DNA of 36,437 nucleotides from Polaromonas sp. (lineage in GTDB: Bacteria > Pseudomonadota > Gammaproteobacteria > Burkholderiales > Burkholderiaceae_C). Both the position numbers and the translations under genes were made by a program. Positions 1 to 8,001 of the stretch are shown in pieces; positions within the stretch are counted from its first letter, which is position 1; every line of letters begins with the position of its first letter. The stretch covers positions 1 to 36,437 of the forward strand of contig JAUXPP010000007.1 in the NCBI GenBank assembly GCA_030683705.1. The letters are read 5' to 3'. The notes beneath the pieces are model-generated. The model was given only the letters and a program-made list of their open reading frames with translations, was not told the DNA's origin and did no database searches.

Positions 1-456
1 GGGGTTGCGCCCCAGGGGTGGTTGTCGCCCTGGATCGCCGAAAGTCCGGTCACGCCCGACCTGCTGGCCGAAACCGGCTACAGGTACACGCTGAACTGGT
101 GCCACGATGACCAGCCGGTGCGCCAGACCACGAGCCACGGCAGCCTGTGGTCCATCCCTTACCCGCAGGAACTCAACGACATCCCGATGATCGTGGCGCG
201 CCAGATGGACGGCAAGGACTTCGCGCAGATGATCATCGACAACTTCGACGAAATGCTGGAGCAGTCGGTGCAGCAGCCGCTGGTCATGGGCATTGCGCTG
301 CATCCCTACATCGTCGGCCAGCCCTACCGCTTGCGGCACTTGCGCCGGGCGCTGCAGCATATTGCACAGCAACGCGACGCAGGACACATCTGGATCAGCA
401 CACCTGGCGCGATCTGCAGCCACATGGACCAACTGTTCCCGGAGACCGCCGCATGA
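1..456 (+). CDS. Polysaccharide deacetylase family protein (PuuE/allantoinase-like), 5'-truncated by the window
   Basis: The reading frame is open from base 1, so the gene starts before the window and only the last 151 codons are visible. The visible part has the C-terminal signature of the polysaccharide-deacetylase/PuuE-type amidohydrolase subfamily: 'GWLSPWIAES' near the start, then 'NWCHDDQPV', 'PYPQELND' and 'HPYIVGQPYRL'. These NodB-fold enzymes are metal-dependent deacetylases or ureide hydrolases. The substrate cannot be told from this fragment. Its stop codon overlaps the ATG of the following GntR regulator (ATGA at 453-456), so the two are translationally coupled and the regulator probably controls this enzyme. 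A TTG at 22 is not a credible start because coding similarity continues upstream of it. Confidence 0.8.
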   Translation, partial: GVAPQGWLSPWIAESPVTPDLLAETGYRYTLNWCHDDQPVRQTTSHGSLWSIPYPQELNDIPMIVARQMDGKDFAQMIIDNFDEMLEQSVQQPLVMGIALHPYIVGQPYRLRHLRRALQHIAQQRDAGHIWISTPGAICSHMDQLFPETAA

Positions 457-1184
457 GCCCCGCCAAAAAAGCTGCGCCACCGGCTGCCGGCGTCACAGTG
501 CCGCTGGTGTCCGGCCTGTCCGACAGCGAAAGCCGCATCTACCACTCGGTGTTCGACAGCGTGATGAACCAGCGCATCGCGCCGGGCACCAAGCTGCCGG
601 AGCAGGCGCTGTGCGAGCTGTTTTCGGCCAACCGCGCGACGGTGCGCAAGGTGTTGCAGCGGCTGGCGCACGACCACATCGTGGACCTGCGGCCGAATCG
701 CGGCGCGGTGGTGGCCGCGCCCACGCCCGAGGAAACCCGGCAGATCTTCGAAGCGCGGCGCCTGCTGGAAGCGACCATCGTGCCGCTGGTGGCGCAGCGC
801 ATCAGCAAAAGCGAAATCGCTTCCCTGCGCAAGCAGTTGCGCGACGAACACTCGGCCATCCACCGCGCCGACCAGCCGGCCTGGGCGCGGCTGGCCAGCA
901 CCTTTCACCTGCGCCTGGCCGAGCTGTCGGGCAACACCATCCTGCACGGCTATTTGCACGAACTGGTCTCGCGCTGCTCGCTGATCGTGGCGCTGTACGA
1001 ACCACCGGGCAATGCGGCCTGCGAACACGACGAACACGCACGCATCGTCGACTACATCGAAAACGGCGAACCGGCCAGGGCGGTGCGCGTGATGAACGAA
1101 CACCTGCTGGACCTGGAGCGCCGCATCTGCCTGGACAAACCGCAAGCCGAAAAAAGCCTGGCGCAAATGCTGGGTCTCAGCTGA
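453..1184 (+). CDS. GntR family transcriptional regulator with FCD (FadR-type) ligand domain
   Basis: This 243-residue protein has a winged helix-turn-helix at about residues 25-90, with 'IAPGTKLPEQALCELF' and 'NRATVRKVLQRL' typical of GntR proteins. It is followed by an all-helical FCD domain at about 97-225. Histidines at 152, 196 and 217 sit where FCD proteins place their metal/ligand-binding histidines. I chose the ATG at 453, which overlaps the stop of the deacetylase gene; a longer frame opens at 147 but runs through the upstream gene and lacks family character. FCD regulators usually sense small carboxylates and repress neighbouring catabolic genes. The likely targets are the upstream deacetylase and the downstream flavin-reductase-like gene, 15 nt away. 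The effector is unknown. Confidence 0.9.
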   Translation: MSPAKKAAPPAAGVTVPLVSGLSDSESRIYHSVFDSVMNQRIAPGTKLPEQALCELFSANRATVRKVLQRLAHDHIVDLRPNRGAVVAAPTPEETRQIFEARRLLEATIVPLVAQRISKSEIASLRKQLRDEHSAIHRADQPAWARLASTFHLRLAELSGNTILHGYLHELVSRCSLIVALYEPPGNAACEHDEHARIVDYIENGEPARAVRVMNEHLLDLERRICLDKPQAEKSLAQMLGLS

Positions 1185-1199
1185 ACTGAAAGCACGCTC

Positions 1200-1844
1200 A
1201 TGGACATCGACTTTTCCGCCATCACCGAATACCAGCGTTACAAGCTGATGGCCAGCCTGATCGTGCCGCGGCCGATCGCGCTGATCACCACGCTCAGCGA
1301 GGACGGCGTGGTCAATGCAGCACCCTTCAGCATGTTCAACATGCTGGGTGAGGAGCCGCCCATCGTGATGGTCAGCATCAACCGGCTGCAGGACGGCCAG
1401 CTCAAACACACGGCGGCCAACATCGCGCGCACCGGCGAGTTTGTGGTGCACCTGGCCGATGAAGCCATGGCCGGGCAGATGCACCGCTGCGGCGAACGTT
1501 TCCCGGCCGATGTCAGTGAACTGAGCGCCGTCGGGCTCACGGCCGCGCCATCGAAAAAGGTCAAGCCGCCGCGCATCGCAGAGGCGCCCTGCGCTTTTGA
1601 ATGCACCTTGTACGAAACCCTGGAAACCGCGAGCCGGCAGATTTTTATTGGCCAGGTGCACTGGCTGCATGCGCGCGAAGGCCTGATCGACACCGAGCTC
1701 TGGCGCGTGCGCCTGCAGGACTACTTTCCGGTGGCGCGTTTCGGCGCGAGTTTTTACATCAACACGCGCGAGCGTTTTTCCCTGGAAGCCGCCGCCGGCG
1801 CGCAGCATGCGCCGGCCCTGTCGACCGCGATCGACGAAATCTGA
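1200..1844 (+). CDS. Flavin reductase-like (DIM6/NTAB) family protein
   Basis: The protein has 214 residues. It shows the FMN-binding split-barrel signature of the flavin reductase-like family: 'VPRPIALITTLSEDGVVNAAPFSMFN' near residues 22-47, 'PPIVMVSI', and 'PRIAEAPCAFECTL' in the middle. Such proteins bind FMN and act as NAD(P)H:flavin reductases or FMN-dependent oxidoreductases. The substrate is unknown. It lies 15 nt after the GntR gene in the same direction and probably belongs to that operon. A distant paralogue with the same motif order is at 3985-4605. No strong Shine-Dalgarno precedes the ATG. Confidence 0.85.
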   Translation: MDIDFSAITEYQRYKLMASLIVPRPIALITTLSEDGVVNAAPFSMFNMLGEEPPIVMVSINRLQDGQLKHTAANIARTGEFVVHLADEAMAGQMHRCGERFPADVSELSAVGLTAAPSKKVKPPRIAEAPCAFECTLYETLETASRQIFIGQVHWLHAREGLIDTELWRVRLQDYFPVARFGASFYINTRERFSLEAAAGAQHAPALSTAIDEI

Positions 1845-1883
1845 GGACCAGGGCGCCGGTTTTGCGCCGCCCGCCTGAAAAAA

Positions 1884-2223
1884 GTGTGAAGCCCGCCGAT
1901 AGGCCGGATTTTGTGCAGGACGGTTTCCTTGCGGTCGCCGCCCTGTGACTGCCATTAATCTGGGCCGTTTGTCACCAAACGGCTCGGTGCTACCTACCCG
2001 CACACTCCGGGGGCCCCGTCAACGTGTGCCTACTTGGTATTGCTGCGCGTAGAGATTGCTCGTTTCACCCGTCCCGGGTTGCCCCGGTCCGACTCGTCTC
2101 TGTAGCTCTGATCCTCACCTCGCGGTGGACAGCCGTTAGCTGCTACGCTGCCCTGTGCAGTCCGGACCTTCCTCCAGTGCGGTGTTTCCACCCTTGCACC
2201 AGCGGCAGTCTGGCGTGCTTCAC
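1884..2223 (-). ncRNA. rnpB: RNase P RNA (bacterial class A)
   Basis: Read on the minus strand, this stretch has the universally conserved RNase P RNA elements. The 5' P1 strand 'GAAGCACGCCAGACTGCCGC' begins near 2221. The core 'GGAAGGTCCGGACTGCACAG' follows (CR-I/P4 side), then 'GGGCAG' and a distal 'GGGTAGG' block. The 3' P4/P1 end 'CCGGCCTATCGGCGGGCTTC' runs to about 1886. The two ends can pair, as in the E. coli M1 RNA P1 helix. The length, about 340 nt, suits class A. It is the catalytic RNA that matures tRNA 5' ends with the RnpA protein. The exact termini are estimated from P1 pairing. Long reading frames crossing this locus on either strand are spurious. Confidence 0.95.
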
Positions 2224-2229
2224 GGGCCT

Positions 2230-2257
2230 ATTATCCCGGCAATTGACATGCTATGAA
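2230..2257 (-). promoter_or_regulatory. Candidate sigma70 promoter of rnpB
   Basis: On the minus strand a GATAAT -10 hexamer (2230-2235) lies 6 nt before the predicted RNA 5' end. A TTCATA -35-like hexamer (2252-2257) is 16 nt further upstream. The -35 element falls inside the dispersed repeat copy at 2250-2298. This is inferred from position and hexamer match only. Confidence 0.45.
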
Positions 2258-2298
2258 TTTGATAGCTGCTTGCGCACGTCGAATATGGGCTGAGGGCG
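2250..2298 (+). repeat. Dispersed ~50-bp Comamonadaceae-type repeat, copy 1
   Basis: The copy starts GCTATGAATTTGATAGC, continues CTTGCGCACGTCGAA, and ends in TGGGCTGAGGGC. The first 17 bases form an AT-rich hairpin (GCTAT/ATAGC). It lies between rnpB and the FAD-dehydrogenase gene, in the promoter region of both. Compare copies at 6636, 14553, 16947, 30355 and 33063. Confidence 0.8.
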
Positions 2299-2341
2299 TA
2301 AAATGCTTGATAGATCCGAAATACAGATCCCAAAGAGCCCC

Positions 2342-3988
2342 ATGATCCGCCTGACCGAACTCAAGCTGCCGCTTGACCACCCTGAAGACGCCCTGCCCGC
2401 GCTGATAACCCGCACGCTGGGCATCCAGCCCGGCCAGCTGCGCAGCCACACGGTTTACAAGCGCAGTTACGACGCGCGCAAGCAAAAGTTATTGCTGGTC
2501 TACATCGCCGATGTCGAAGTGGCCAGCGCCGAACTGGAAGCTGAACTGCTGGCCAGGTTCCAGGACAATCCGCACATCCGCACCGCCCCCGACCAGAGCT
2601 ACCACCTGGTCACGACAGCCCGCCAGGCGCCAGCCCTGCGGCCGGTGGTGGTCGGTTTCGGCCCCTGCGGCATTTTTGCGGCGCTTCTGCTGGCGCAGAT
2701 GGGCCTGAACCCCATCGTTCTGGAGCGCGGCAAGAAGGTCCGCGAACGCACCAAAGACACCTGGGGCCTGTGGCGCAAGCGCGTGCTCCATCCCGAGTCG
2801 AATGTGCAGTTCGGCGAAGGCGGCGCGGGCACCTTCTCCGACGGCAAGCTCTGGAGCCAGATCAAGGACCCGCGTTTCCTCGGCCGCAAGGTCATGACGG
2901 AATTCGTCAAGGCCGGCGCGCCCGACGAAATCCTGCTGGTCAGCAAGCCGCACATCGGCACCTTCAAGCTGGTCAAGGTGGTGGAGAACATGCGCGAACA
3001 GATCATCGCCATGGGCGGCGAGATCCGTTTCCAGCAGCGGCTGGCCGACGTGTTGATCGAGGACGGCCCCGAGGGAAAACATATCCGCGGCCTGACGGTG
3101 CAAAACCTGGCCGACGGCAGCAGCTACGAGCTACGCACAGACCACGTGGTGCTGGCGCCCGGCCACAGCGCACGCGACACCTTTGCCATGCTGCACGAAC
3201 GCGGCGTCTACATGGAAGCCAAGCCGTTTTCGGTGGGTTTCCGCATCGAACACCCGCAAGGCCTGATCGACCGCGCGCGCCTGGGACAACATGCCGGCCA
3301 CCCGCTGCTGGGCGCAGCCGACTACAAGCTGGTGCACCATGCGGCGAATGGCCGCTCGGTCTACAGCTTCTGCATGTGCCCGGGCGGCACTGTGGTCGCG
3401 GCGACGTCTGAAGAAGGCCGGGTCGTCACCAACGGCATGAGCCAGTACTCACGCAACGAGCGCAACGCCAACGCCGGCATCGTGGTCGGCATCAGCCCGG
3501 CCGACTACCCGGGCGGGCCGCTGGCCGGCATCGCCTTTCAGCGCGCGCTCGAATCGAATGCCTTCACGCTGGGCGGCGGCACTTACGAGGCGCCGGGCCA
3601 GCTGGTCGGCGACTTCGTGGCGGGCCGGGCCTCGACCCAGCTCGGCAGTGTCGAGCCTTCCTACAAGCCCGGTGTGTTGATGACCGACCTGGCCGGCGCC
3701 CTGCCCGGCTACGCGATCACCGCGATGCGGGAAGCGCTGCCGGTGTTCGGCAAAAAGATCAAGGGCTTCGACATGTTTGATGCGGTATTGACCGGTGTCG
3801 AGACCCGGACATCCTCGCCGCTGCGCATCACGCGCGGCGACGATTTCCAGAGCCTCAACGTCAAGGGCCTGTACCCGGCCGGCGAAGGCGCGAGTTACGC
3901 CGGCGGCATCCTGTCGGCCGGTGTCGACGGTATCGAGGTGGCCGAGGCGGTGGCCCTCAGCATGACAGGCAACAAAGGCAGCGCATGA
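2342..3988 (+). CDS. FAD-dependent dehydrogenase, uncharacterised (COG2509-like)
   Basis: The product has 548 residues. A ~95-residue N-terminal domain ('IRLTELKLPLDHPEDAL') precedes a Rossmann dinucleotide-binding site at residues 102-123 (GFGPCG, then LERG at 127-130). A conserved 'GEGGAGTFSDGKL' segment and C-terminal 'YPAGEGASYAGGILSAGVDG' are typical of the uncharacterised FAD-dependent dehydrogenase family. The cofactor is FAD; the substrate is unknown. I prefer the ATG at 2342 because the family begins right at this lysine/leucine-rich sequence. An in-frame ATG at 2303, with a GAGGG upstream, would add 13 residues but overlaps a TAAAAT -10-like element and abuts the repeat. Its stop overlaps the next ATG (ATGA at 3985). 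Confidence 0.85.
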   Translation: MIRLTELKLPLDHPEDALPALITRTLGIQPGQLRSHTVYKRSYDARKQKLLLVYIADVEVASAELEAELLARFQDNPHIRTAPDQSYHLVTTARQAPALRPVVVGFGPCGIFAALLLAQMGLNPIVLERGKKVRERTKDTWGLWRKRVLHPESNVQFGEGGAGTFSDGKLWSQIKDPRFLGRKVMTEFVKAGAPDEILLVSKPHIGTFKLVKVVENMREQIIAMGGEIRFQQRLADVLIEDGPEGKHIRGLTVQNLADGSSYELRTDHVVLAPGHSARDTFAMLHERGVYMEAKPFSVGFRIEHPQGLIDRARLGQHAGHPLLGAADYKLVHHAANGRSVYSFCMCPGGTVVAATSEEGRVVTNGMSQYSRNERNANAGIVVGISPADYPGGPLAGIAFQRALESNAFTLGGGTYEAPGQLVGDFVAGRASTQLGSVEPSYKPGVLMTDLAGALPGYAITAMREALPVFGKKIKGFDMFDAVLTGVETRTSSPLRITRGDDFQSLNVKGLYPAGEGASYAGGILSAGVDGIEVAEAVALSMTGNKGSA

Positions 3989-4605
3989 ACGACGACATCC
4001 ACTTCTACGAGCCGGCCAGCGGCCACGGCCTGCCGCACGACCCCTTCAATGCCATCGTCGGGCCGCGGCCCATTGGATGGATCTCCTCGCACAACGCCCA
4101 GGGCCGGCTGAACCTGGCGCCCTACAGTTTTTTCAATGCCTTCAACTACACGCCGCCCATCATCGGTTTTGCCAGCATAGGCGCCAAGGACACGCTGCAC
4201 AACATCGAGCAGACGCGCGAGTTCGGCTGGAACCTGGCCACCCGGGCACTGGCCGAACAGATGAACATCTCCTGCGCGGCAGTGCCGCCGGAGGTCAACG
4301 AGTTCGAGCTGGCCGGGCTCACCACGGTGGCCTCACGCCGCATCGCCGTGCCACGTGTGGCCGAAAGCCCGGTGTCCTTCGAATGCCGCCTGACCCAGGT
4401 GCTGCAGTTGCAGGGCGTGGATGGCGTGGCGGTGCCGACCTGGCTGGTGCTGGGCGAGGTGGTGGGCGTGCACATCGCGCGCCACCTGCTCAAAGACGGC
4501 ATTTACGACACGGCGGCCGCCCAGCCCATCCTGCGCGGCGGCGGGCCGGCAGACTACTTTACCGTCAGCCCCGACAATCTCTTCAAGATGTTCAGGCCGC
4601 GCTAA
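3985..4605 (+). CDS. Flavin reductase-like (DIM6/NTAB) family protein, second copy
   Basis: This 206-residue protein has the FMN-binding split-barrel signature 'VGPRPIGWISSHNAQGRLNLAPYSFFNAF', followed by 'PRVAESPVSFECRL' and a C-terminal 'RGGGPADYFTVS' segment. The motif order matches the protein at 1200-1844, but overall similarity is modest. It therefore looks like an old paralogue, not a recent duplicate. ATGA overlap with the FAD-dependent dehydrogenase indicates a two-gene flavoprotein unit, in which this protein might supply reduced flavin or act on a related substrate. The partner relation is inferred from the overlap only. Confidence 0.85.
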   Translation: MNDDIHFYEPASGHGLPHDPFNAIVGPRPIGWISSHNAQGRLNLAPYSFFNAFNYTPPIIGFASIGAKDTLHNIEQTREFGWNLATRALAEQMNISCAAVPPEVNEFELAGLTTVASRRIAVPRVAESPVSFECRLTQVLQLQGVDGVAVPTWLVLGEVVGVHIARHLLKDGIYDTAAAQPILRGGGPADYFTVSPDNLFKMFRPR

Positions 4606-4678
4606 CATGCAGCAACGCCTCTTGCCGTGCACGCCTTCCCAAGGTGAACCCGCACCCCACCCTTCCTGAATCGACCCT

Positions 4679-5437
4679 ATGACTGATGTGATCAACGAGA
4701 CAAGCCAGACCAACGCGGCGGAAGCGCCGCCGGTATCGCCAGCCAAGCAAGCTTCCGCAAAACGCGGTGGCCGTCCCCGCCCACCAGGCCAGCGCCAGCC
4801 ACAAGCGGCCCGGCCCCAGCAGGCCCCGCGCCCGGTCAACCCGCTGCTGCAGCGCCTGTTCGAGCTCTACCCCAAGCTGTTTGGCGCCAAATTCCTGCCG
4901 CTCAAGCTCGGGGTGTTCCAGGATTTGCTGGCGCGCCATCCCGAGGATTTCAAGAAGGACGAACTCAAGATCGCCATGGGCCAGCACGCGCGATCCACGC
5001 CCTACCTCGACAGCGTGGCGGCCGGCCTGCCCCGGCATGACCTCGATGGCAACCCGGTCGAGCCGGTGGCGCCCGAACATGTGCACCACGCCATCCTGGA
5101 AATCTTCCGCCGCCGCCAGGCGCGCTCGCGCGAGGACCTGCGCCCGCGCCTGCGGCTGCGGCTGATCCAGGCCATCGAGGCTTCGGGCCTGAGCCGCGAA
5201 GACTACGCGGCGCTGGTGCGGGTGCAGGACGAGGCGACCAATGCGCTGGTCGACGACGCGCTGGCCGAGATGGCGGTGCAGGCGGCCAAACGCGAGGCCC
5301 TGCTGCGCGCCTTCGAGGCCAGCGGGAAGACCGAGGCCGAATTTGCCGACATGTACGGCATGAACCCGGCCGAAGTGGCTGCAACGCTGGCGCGGGTGCG
5401 CGCCGACAAGGCCGGCCCGGCCGTCGACCCGGCATAA
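4679..5437 (+). CDS. proQ: ProQ/FinO family RNA chaperone
   Basis: The product has 252 residues. A basic, proline/alanine/glutamine-rich N-terminal tail (about 1-55, 'RGGRPRPPGQRQPQ') precedes a ProQ/FinO domain at about 55-165. Diagnostic pieces of that domain are 'LFELYPKLFGAKFLPLKLGVFQDL', 'LKIAMGQHARSTPYL' and 'DLDGNPVEPV'. The C-terminal ~85 residues are alanine-rich and helical. ProQ-type proteins bind structured RNAs and 3' ends, and affect sRNA-mRNA regulation. The gene is 73 nt after the flavin-reductase-like gene and ends at a strong terminator shared with convergent htpX. ProQ variants differ between species, so its RNA targets cannot be predicted here. Confidence 0.92.
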   Translation: MTDVINETSQTNAAEAPPVSPAKQASAKRGGRPRPPGQRQPQAARPQQAPRPVNPLLQRLFELYPKLFGAKFLPLKLGVFQDLLARHPEDFKKDELKIAMGQHARSTPYLDSVAAGLPRHDLDGNPVEPVAPEHVHHAILEIFRRRQARSREDLRPRLRLRLIQAIEASGLSREDYAALVRVQDEATNALVDDALAEMAVQAAKREALLRAFEASGKTEAEFADMYGMNPAEVAATLARVRADKAGPAVDPA

Positions 5438-5467
5438 AAAAAGCCGCTGCGGCTGCAGCGGCTTTTT
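5438..5467. terminator. Bidirectional intrinsic terminator between proQ and htpX
   Basis: A 13-bp perfect stem (5438-5450 pairs with 5455-5467), including GCCGCTGC/GCAGCGGC, closes a 4-nt loop. It is flanked by A-run and T-run on both sides, so it can terminate transcription from both convergent genes. Confidence 0.9.
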
Positions 5468-5482
5468 ACTTTCAGGAGAGGC

Positions 5483-6367
5483 TCAGACCTGGCCGGGCTG
5501 GGCATTCTGCAGGGCGGCAATCCGCTCTTCGATAGGCGGGTGCGTCGCGAACAGTTTGCCCATGGTGCCGGTGATGCCCATGGCTTCCACTGCCTTGGGC
5601 AGCTGCCCGGGCACCATGCCACCGAGGCGGGCCAGCGCGTTGATCATGGGCTGCTTGCGGCCCATCAACTGGGCGGCGCCGGCGTCGGCACGGAACTCGC
5701 GGTGGCGCGAGAACCAGGCCACCACGATGGCGGCGGCAAAACCGAGCACGATGTCCAGCACGATAGTGCTCACGTAGTAACCGATGCCGGGGCCGGAGTT
5801 GCTGTCGCTGCCCTTGCGCAGGAAGCTGTCCACCGCATAACCGATCACGCGGCTCAGGAACACCACAAAGGTATTCATCACACCCTGGATCAGGGTCATG
5901 GTGACCATGTCGCCGTTGGCCACGTGGGCGATCTCATGGCCCAGCACGGCCTCGATTTCTTCACGCGTCATGCCCTGCAGCAGGCCGGTGGACACCGCGA
6001 CCAGCGAGGAGTTCTTGAAGGCGCCGGTGGCGAAGGCATTCGGCGCGCCCTCGAAGATGCCGACTTCGGGCATGCCGATGCCGGCTGTCGTGGCCAGCTT
6101 GCGCACGGTTTCCACGATCCAGGCCTCGTCGGCGTTTTGCGGCTCGTTGATGACGCGCACGCCCGAGCTCCACTTGGCCACCGGCTTGCTGATCAGCAGC
6201 GAAATGATGGCGCCGCCGAAACCGATCACCGCGGCAAAACCGAGCAGCATGCCCAGGTTCAGGCCTTGCGGCGTCAGGTAGCGGTTGACGCCCAGCAGGC
6301 TGGCGACGATGCCCAGCACCACCACCACCGCAAGGTTGGTCATCACAAACAGGAAAATACGTTTCAT
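5483..6367 (-). CDS. htpX: Membrane zinc metalloprotease HtpX
   Basis: This 294-residue M48B peptidase has two N-terminal membrane segments (about 4-24 and 35-58) and the zinc site HEIAH at 144-148. The third ligand region is '[12 protein letters not shown]' (Glu224). Further hydrophobic segments lie around 155-180 and 197-218. HtpX degrades misfolded inner-membrane proteins in concert with FtsH. Length and motifs are normal for the family. A GGAG lies 7 nt before the ATG. It is the last gene of a minus-strand run, 66 nt after the DUF3025 gene, and may also have its own promoter in that gap. Confidence 0.96.
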   Translation of the reverse strand: MKRIFLFVMTNLAVVVVLGIVASLLGVNRYLTPQGLNLGMLLGFAAVIGFGGAIISLLISKPVAKWSSGVRVINEPQNADEAWIVETVRKLATTAGIGMPEVGIFEGAPNAFATGAFKNSSLVAVSTGLLQGMTREEIEAVLGHEIAHVANGDMVTMTLIQGVMNTFVVFLSRVIGYAVDSFLRKGSDSNSGPGIGYYVSTIVLDIVLGFAAAIVVAWFSRHREFRADAGAAQLMGRKQPMINALARLGGMVPGQLPKAVEAMGITGTMGKLFATHPPIEERIAALQNAQPGQV

Positions 6368-6433
6368 GGGTTCTCCGTGGGGTCGGTAAAAAAAGTCCGC
6401 CTCGCGCAGGATATGAGGTCTCGGCCACCCATA

Positions 6434-7228
6434 TCAAGTTGCGCCGGCAGCCTGGCCGCTGATTTTTGTTGTTCTGGATTCTTGCAGCGGCCGGAATACA
6501 AGAGAGTCATCATAAAAGGAAAAGTTCTCGTTGTCCGGCCACCAGCCGGGCACACCGAGCACCGGCAAGGGCGCAAACGGCTTGCGCGCCAATTTTTCCG
6601 CGTCCAGGTCGCGCGCCACCCAGGCGTCGAAGTCCGCTATTGAATTCATAGCTGGAGGCGCACGGTAGACGTGGGCTGTGACCGGTTTTCGTGGATAAAC
6701 CAGCTTTTCCAGCAAGGCATGGCCGAACAGCACCAGCTGCGCCTCCTGCCACAGCGGCCGCAGATCGACGAACAGCCGGCGCCATTGCCTGGCCAAGAGC
6801 GCATCCCACAGCGGCTCGGGCGCCGACAGCAGGGCGGCGTTTTCGTCGAACACCGTGAGCGCATCGCGCACCGGTCCGCGCAGGGGCGCCACGCCGGCCG
6901 CGGCGATCTGTGCGGCCTGCAACTGGTTCAGCCTGGCCTTGGTCAGCGGGAAACGCAGCCAGCACAGGCCGTTGAAAAAATCATGCAGGTTGTCGCGCGT
7001 CGGCACCGTGCCGGAATCGTGGATGAACTGTTCGTAGGCCTGGCCGGCCGGCAAGGCGGATTGCGGCACAAACCGCCGCGGCGCCCCGGGCTCGCTATTC
7101 AGCGCCGCGTGGAAACTGGCGCCGCCTTCAATCGCCAGCGCTACCCGCTCGCCGGACTCGCGCCAGGGCGCCAGCCAGGGGCGGTCCCAGTCCACCGGCA
7201 GGGCAGAAGCCGGCGCGTCGGCACTCAT
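6434..7228 (-). CDS. DUF3025 domain-containing protein
   Basis: The product has 264 residues. It carries the DUF3025 hallmark 'TRDNLHDFFNGLCWLRFPLTKARLN' at about residues 77-101, with 'LFGHALLEKL' and 'LPVLGVPGWWPDNE' further on. The function of this family is unknown; no signal peptide or membrane segment is visible. The start ATG overlaps the stop of the NYN gene (ATGA, 7225-7228). Residues about 181-198 ('APPAMNSIA') are encoded by a copy of the dispersed repeat at 6636-6685, read in frame, so part of the protein appears to derive from a repeat insertion. Confidence 0.85.
   Translation of the reverse strand: MSADAPASALPVDWDRPWLAPWRESGERVALAIEGGASFHAALNSEPGAPRRFVPQSALPAGQAYEQFIHDSGTVPTRDNLHDFFNGLCWLRFPLTKARLNQLQAAQIAAAGVAPLRGPVRDALTVFDENAALLSAPEPLWDALLARQWRRLFVDLRPLWQEAQLVLFGHALLEKLVYPRKPVTAHVYRAPPAMNSIADFDAWVARDLDAEKLARKPFAPLPVLGVPGWWPDNENFSFYDDSLVFRPLQESRTTKISGQAAGAT
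6636..6685 (+). repeat. Dispersed ~50-bp repeat, copy 2, inside the DUF3025 gene
   Basis: The copy starts GCTATTGAATTCATAGC and continues GGCGCACGG, then TGGGCTGTGACC. Its orientation is the same as the other copies, antisense to the host gene. The host frame stays open through it. Confidence 0.7.
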
Positions 7229-8001
7229 CCGTTCCTGGACGCCGGCCGCGACTGGCGTTTGTCGCGCACCATCACGCTGGACTTGCCTTCGTCGGCAATG
7301 TCGAACAGCTGGCTGGCCACCAGCAGCTTGGTCAGCGTCGCATAGCCGTAGTTGCGGTGGTCGAAGGAGGCCTGGTTGGCGATCTGCGTGCCGACCGCGC
7401 CGACGCGTGCCCAGCCCTCGTCGTCGGCGGCGGCCTGCACCGCATTGCGCAGCAGCATCACCAGCTTGGCGTCCTGCTTGAGCTGCGCCGGCGTGGCGCG
7501 CAGCGGCGCGGCGGCCACGGCTTCGGCCTCTTCGCGGCTGCCGGCAGCCATGTCGGCCGAGGCAATCGGGCGCAGCTTGTCGAGGTACAAAAAGCGCGAG
7601 CAGGCATTGACAAACGGCTCAGGCGTTTTCTGCGCACCGAAGCCATACACCGCCGCGCCCTTGGCGCGCAAATGCATCACCAGCGGCGTGAAGTCGGCGT
7701 CCGAGGAGACGATGCCGAAGGCGTCGGGGCGGTCGGTGTAAAGCAGCTCCAGCGCGTCGATCACCATGGCCATGTCGCTGGCGTTTTTGCCCTTGCTGTA
7801 GTCGAACTGCTGCATCGGGCGGATGGCGTGTTCGTGCAGCGCTTCTTCCCAGCCCTTGAGCTCGCTTTTTTTCCAGTTGCCATAGGCGCGCCGGATATTG
7901 GTCTCGCCAAAGGTCGAGAGCTCGTTGAGGATCAGGTCGATCTTGGACGCCGGCGAATTGTCGGCATCGATCAGCAGGGCAACGCGCGGCTTGCGTTCCA
8001 T
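7225..8001 (-). CDS. NYN-domain putative ribonuclease with C-terminal OST-HTH/LOTUS-like domain
   Basis: This protein has 258 residues. The N-terminal half (about 6-155) is a NYN (PIN-like) domain with the acidic residues expected for metal-dependent RNA cleavage: 'IDADN' (Asp12, Asp14), 'NASDMAMVIDA' (Asp76) and 'SSDADF' (Asp101, Asp103). The C-terminal part (about 175-245, 'GWARVGAVGTQIANQ' and 'YGYATLTKLLVAS') resembles an OST-HTH/LOTUS RNA-binding domain. The combination is typical of bacterial NYN-LOTUS proteins of unknown physiological target. I chose the ATG at 8001, which overlaps the pyrC stop by one base (TGATG); an upstream in-frame ATG at 8031 lies inside pyrC. The DUF3025 gene follows with ATGA overlap. 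Confidence 0.88.
   Translation of the reverse strand: MERKPRVALLIDADNSPASKIDLILNELSTFGETNIRRAYGNWKKSELKGWEEALHEHAIRPMQQFDYSKGKNASDMAMVIDALELLYTDRPDAFGIVSSDADFTPLVMHLRAKGAAVYGFGAQKTPEPFVNACSRFLYLDKLRPIASADMAAGSREEAEAVAAAPLRATPAQLKQDAKLVMLLRNAVQAAADDEGWARVGAVGTQIANQASFDHRNYGYATLTKLLVASQLFDIADEGKSSVMVRDKRQSRPASRNG

Noticed and set aside
324..2003. 559-residue minus-strand frame
   Set aside because: It is antisense to three recognisable genes and crosses into rnpB; composition is that of a high-GC shadow frame.
2244..2249. TTGACA as a -35 for the FAD-dehydrogenase gene
   Set aside because: No -10 hexamer at suitable spacing follows; chance match.
2024..2293. 89-residue plus-strand frame over rnpB
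   Set aside because: It lies entirely on the complement of RNase P RNA and the repeat.
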